A stretch of DNA of 64,000 bases from Duganella fentianensis (GTDB lineage: Bacteria > Pseudomonadota > Gammaproteobacteria > Burkholderiales > Burkholderiaceae_D), in assembly GCF_009857835.1 (NCBI RefSeq), contig NZ_WWCL01000001.1:558001-622000 (forward strand), written 5' to 3'. Made by a program: the position numbers and the translations under genes. Within the stretch, counting starts at the first letter, position 1. The number at the start of each line of letters is the position of its first letter. The notes under the pieces are model-generated. The model ran no database searches and had not been told where the DNA came from. It saw only the letters and a list, made by a program, of their open reading frames with translations. Below are positions 62,364-64,000 of the stretch, piece by piece.

Positions 62364-63665
62364 TTAGTGTTGTCCCTTGTGTTGTGCGCGGCGCAGGTCG
62401 TCGAGCACCTTGCGCGCCGAGAGTGGCAGTTCGCGCTGCAGATGCGGTACGTCCGCAGCGCCGGCGGCGGGGCCTCCACCCTGTTTGATCACGTGCAGGC
62501 TGCGGCTGACGATGCGGCTCAGGAAAGGCGAGCGCACGATGATGGGCAGCAGGGCGCGGCGCAGCGCTTCGCGCGTGGTGAGCCAGCGCACGGTGCGGCG
62601 GATGGCGCCGCGCACAGCGCGTTTCGCCAGCTTCGGCAGGCTGTTGTCGCCACGGCGCATGATAAAGCGCAGCGGCGCCGTGATGCGCCACGAGCTGCTG
62701 GCATATACCGCCAGCAGGCGCTGTTCCAGATCCTTGCCCCAGGCGGCGGTCTGGTGCAGATTGCTTTCCAGTTGGCGCACGCTGGCTTCGGCCTGGCGCA
62801 GGTCGGCTTGCAGCTGCAGGGCTTGCAGTGTCAGTTGCTGGGCGCGCTCTTCCAGCCGCGCCGTGGTATCGGCCAGCGTCTGTTCCAGCTGGCTGGCGCG
62901 CTGGTCGGCCTTGACGCTGAGTTCCCAGGTGTCTTTCAGCTGCCGGTCCAGCGCTTTGCCGCGCTGCCAGGCCTTATCCAGATGGTGGGTCAGGTAGTCG
63001 TCGAACACATTGGGCTGCACTTGCAGCTGTTCGGCCAGTTCGGCATGTTCGTCTGCCACGTAATAGCGGTTCAGGCCATCGAACCAGGCAAAGCGGTACT
63101 GGTGCCCGGTGACCAGATGTTCCCACTGCAGGTGGTTGCTGTCGCGGCTATTCGGCATGATGGCTTCCACCACCACGATCCATGGACGGCACAGCGAGAA
63201 GTCCATGCCGCGCAGGACATCGGCTTCGAAACCTTCCACATCGACTTTGAGGAAGTGCACCGGACCGCTGACGTGCTGGCGGCAGATCTCCGTCAGTGTC
63301 AGCAGCGGCACCGTGTGCTCGACTACGGCATGGCCGTGGGCGCGGTGATTGGCCGCCACTTCGGCATCAGTCGAAGCCCAGCCGTTCACGTCCGGCACAT
63401 CGAACAGGGTGATGCTGCCGCTGCTGGCGCCGGCCGCCACGTTCAGGTTGATGTCGCGTGGCCGCTGTTCGCGGAACGCGGCGCCATACGAAGGCATGGG
63501 TTCGATATTGATGCCGCTCCAGCCCTGGTCGTAAAACGCTTTGGTGACGGAATGCAGTTCGGGATCGTTGGCACCGACGTCGATATAGAAGCCGTTGGGC
63601 ACATGCTTGAGGGCGCGCCACAGCAGCACGTCCTCGTAGTTCTGGGCGTAGGAAAGGAAGCTCAT
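62364..63665 (-). CDS. FkbM family methyltransferase with coiled-coil tail
   Basis: 433 residues from MSFLSYAQNYEDVLLWRAL (63665). The methyltransferase core (about 1-225) has FYIDVGANDPELHSVTKAFYDQGWSGINIEP and VHFLKVDVEGFEADVLRG; then a helical coiled coil (about 250-330, Gln/Glu-rich) and a basic C-terminus with SSSWRITAPLRFIM, a motif found at the end of many polysaccharide-locus methyltransferases and glycosyltransferases. Probably caps or decorates the glycan with a methyl group. The start overlaps the Wzt stop (ATGA). Confidence 0.9.
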   Translation of the reverse strand: MSFLSYAQNYEDVLLWRALKHVPNGFYIDVGANDPELHSVTKAFYDQGWSGINIEPMPSYGAAFREQRPRDINLNVAAGASSGSITLFDVPDVNGWASTDAEVAANHRAHGHAVVEHTVPLLTLTEICRQHVSGPVHFLKVDVEGFEADVLRGMDFSLCRPWIVVVEAIMPNSRDSNHLQWEHLVTGHQYRFAWFDGLNRYYVADEHAELAEQLQVQPNVFDDYLTHHLDKAWQRGKALDRQLKDTWELSVKADQRASQLEQTLADTTARLEERAQQLTLQALQLQADLRQAEASVRQLESNLHQTAAWGKDLEQRLLAVYASSSWRITAPLRFIMRRGDNSLPKLAKRAVRGAIRRTVRWLTTREALRRALLPIIVRSPFLSRIVSRSLHVIKQGGGPAAGAADVPHLQRELPLSARKVLDDLRRAQHKGQH

Positions 63666-64000
63666 GACCGGATAATCTCGATAGCGGGATCCAGCCATGC
63701 CGATCCCTCAAAATGGGGCCGCTGCATATTCACCACGGTGAATACCAGCGCCAGATCGCGCCATTCGTAGTTGTTGACCAGATGGGTGGCCGTGCTGACG
63801 ATGGCGGTGGCCACCGAGTAGCTGCCGGCGCCCAGATTGGCGGCGAAAGTGAAATCGTAGGTGACGCGCTGGCCGGCCTGCATGTCTTCCAGTGGCAGTT
63901 CCTTGAGGTGGGTGTTGGTGCCATACATGGCCTGGCCCAGCCTGTCCTTGATCATATAGCCGAGCACCATGCGCGGTATCGGTGCATGCACGGCCACGGT
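63662..64000 (-). CDS. wzt: Wzt-type ABC transporter ATP-binding protein, C-terminal part
   Basis: The last 112 or so residues of a protein whose start lies beyond the window. GYMIKDRLGQAMYGTNTH and FTFAANLGAGSYSVATAI and DLALVFTVVN are typical of the Wzt carbohydrate-binding C-terminal beta-sandwich (PF14524). In ABC-dependent O-antigen export this domain recognises the finished, often terminally methylated, polysaccharide. The FkbM gene next door fits such a cap. The ATPase domain and Wzm should lie beyond position 64000. Confidence 0.85.
   Translation of the reverse strand, partial: TVAVHAPIPRMVLGYMIKDRLGQAMYGTNTHLKELPLEDMQAGQRVTYDFTFAANLGAGSYSVATAIVSTATHLVNNYEWRDLALVFTVVNMQRPHFEGSAWLDPAIEIIRS

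Noticed and set aside
58060..62691. 1543-aa form of the triple glycosyltransferase
   Set aside because: The extra N-terminal 110 residues overlap the FkbM gene in another frame and are low-complexity; the true start MRLVIDLQ lies 2 nt after the FkbM stop.

Overview
The window is a chromosomal segment of a high-GC betaproteobacterium. The gene content (tsaD, aroG, ybiB, then rpsU-yqeY-dnaG-rpoD with a tRNA after rpoD, PEP-CTERM proteins, many GGDEF proteins) fits the Oxalobacteraceae (Massilia, Duganella, Janthinobacterium and relatives). This placement is an inference from protein families; no rRNA is present. I saw no insertion sequence, phage, CRISPR array or origin.

Layout. 1-3.8 kb: the 3' end of plsY, a DsbA/FrnE-type thioredoxin-fold enzyme, a GAF-GGDEF protein with a broken active site, a membrane hydrolase and a small membrane peptide. 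3.8-14.2 kb: core housekeeping genes, namely tsaD and aroG (minus strand), ybiB, a BaiN/HI0933-type flavoprotein, then rpsU, yqeY, dnaG, rpoD and a CAU-anticodon tRNA. rpoD has a GTG start and a non-coding leader of almost 400 nt behind an extended -10 promoter. 14.2-15 kb: a RelE-like toxin and HTH antitoxin pair just beyond the tRNA. 15-25.2 kb: a large SARP/AfsR-like regulator faces a five-gene operon of outer-membrane porin, small PstS-like binding protein, RsbU-RsbW fusion, STAS protein and Na/Pi cotransporter. 25-33.8 kb: assorted genes, including a DOT1-fold methyltransferase, the argP/argO pair, a GGDEF-EAL protein and a NRAMP-related transporter. 33.8-37.9 kb: a TonB-dependent receptor translationally coupled to a secreted phosphoesterase, preceded by a four-repeat Pho-box-like array. 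38-47.4 kb: a beta-propeller diguanylate cyclase, a DEAD-box helicase, a PEP-CTERM protein, a nucleotide pyrophosphatase-like enzyme and an OafA-type acyltransferase with an SGNH domain. 47.4-64 kb: a minus-strand surface polysaccharide locus (Wzt C-terminus, FkbM, a triple-module GT4 glycosyltransferase, two GT2/GtrA pairs, GNAT, PIG-L deacetylase, an SDR, a flavoprotein and two large polytopic proteins).

Themes. Phosphate recurs: the Pho-box operon, the porin/PstS-like/Na-Pi operon with a partner-switching phosphatase-kinase, and the pyrophosphatase-like enzyme. Cyclic-di-GMP signalling also recurs: three GGDEF proteins, of which one looks dead at the A-site but keeps its I-site. The polysaccharide locus looks ABC-transporter (Wzm/Wzt) dependent and rich in lipid-linked sugar modification. 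The strongest leads for new biology are the Pho-box TonB receptor/phosphoesterase operon, the RsbU-RsbW fusion operon with an internal translation start, the rpoD leader and the triple glycosyltransferase.
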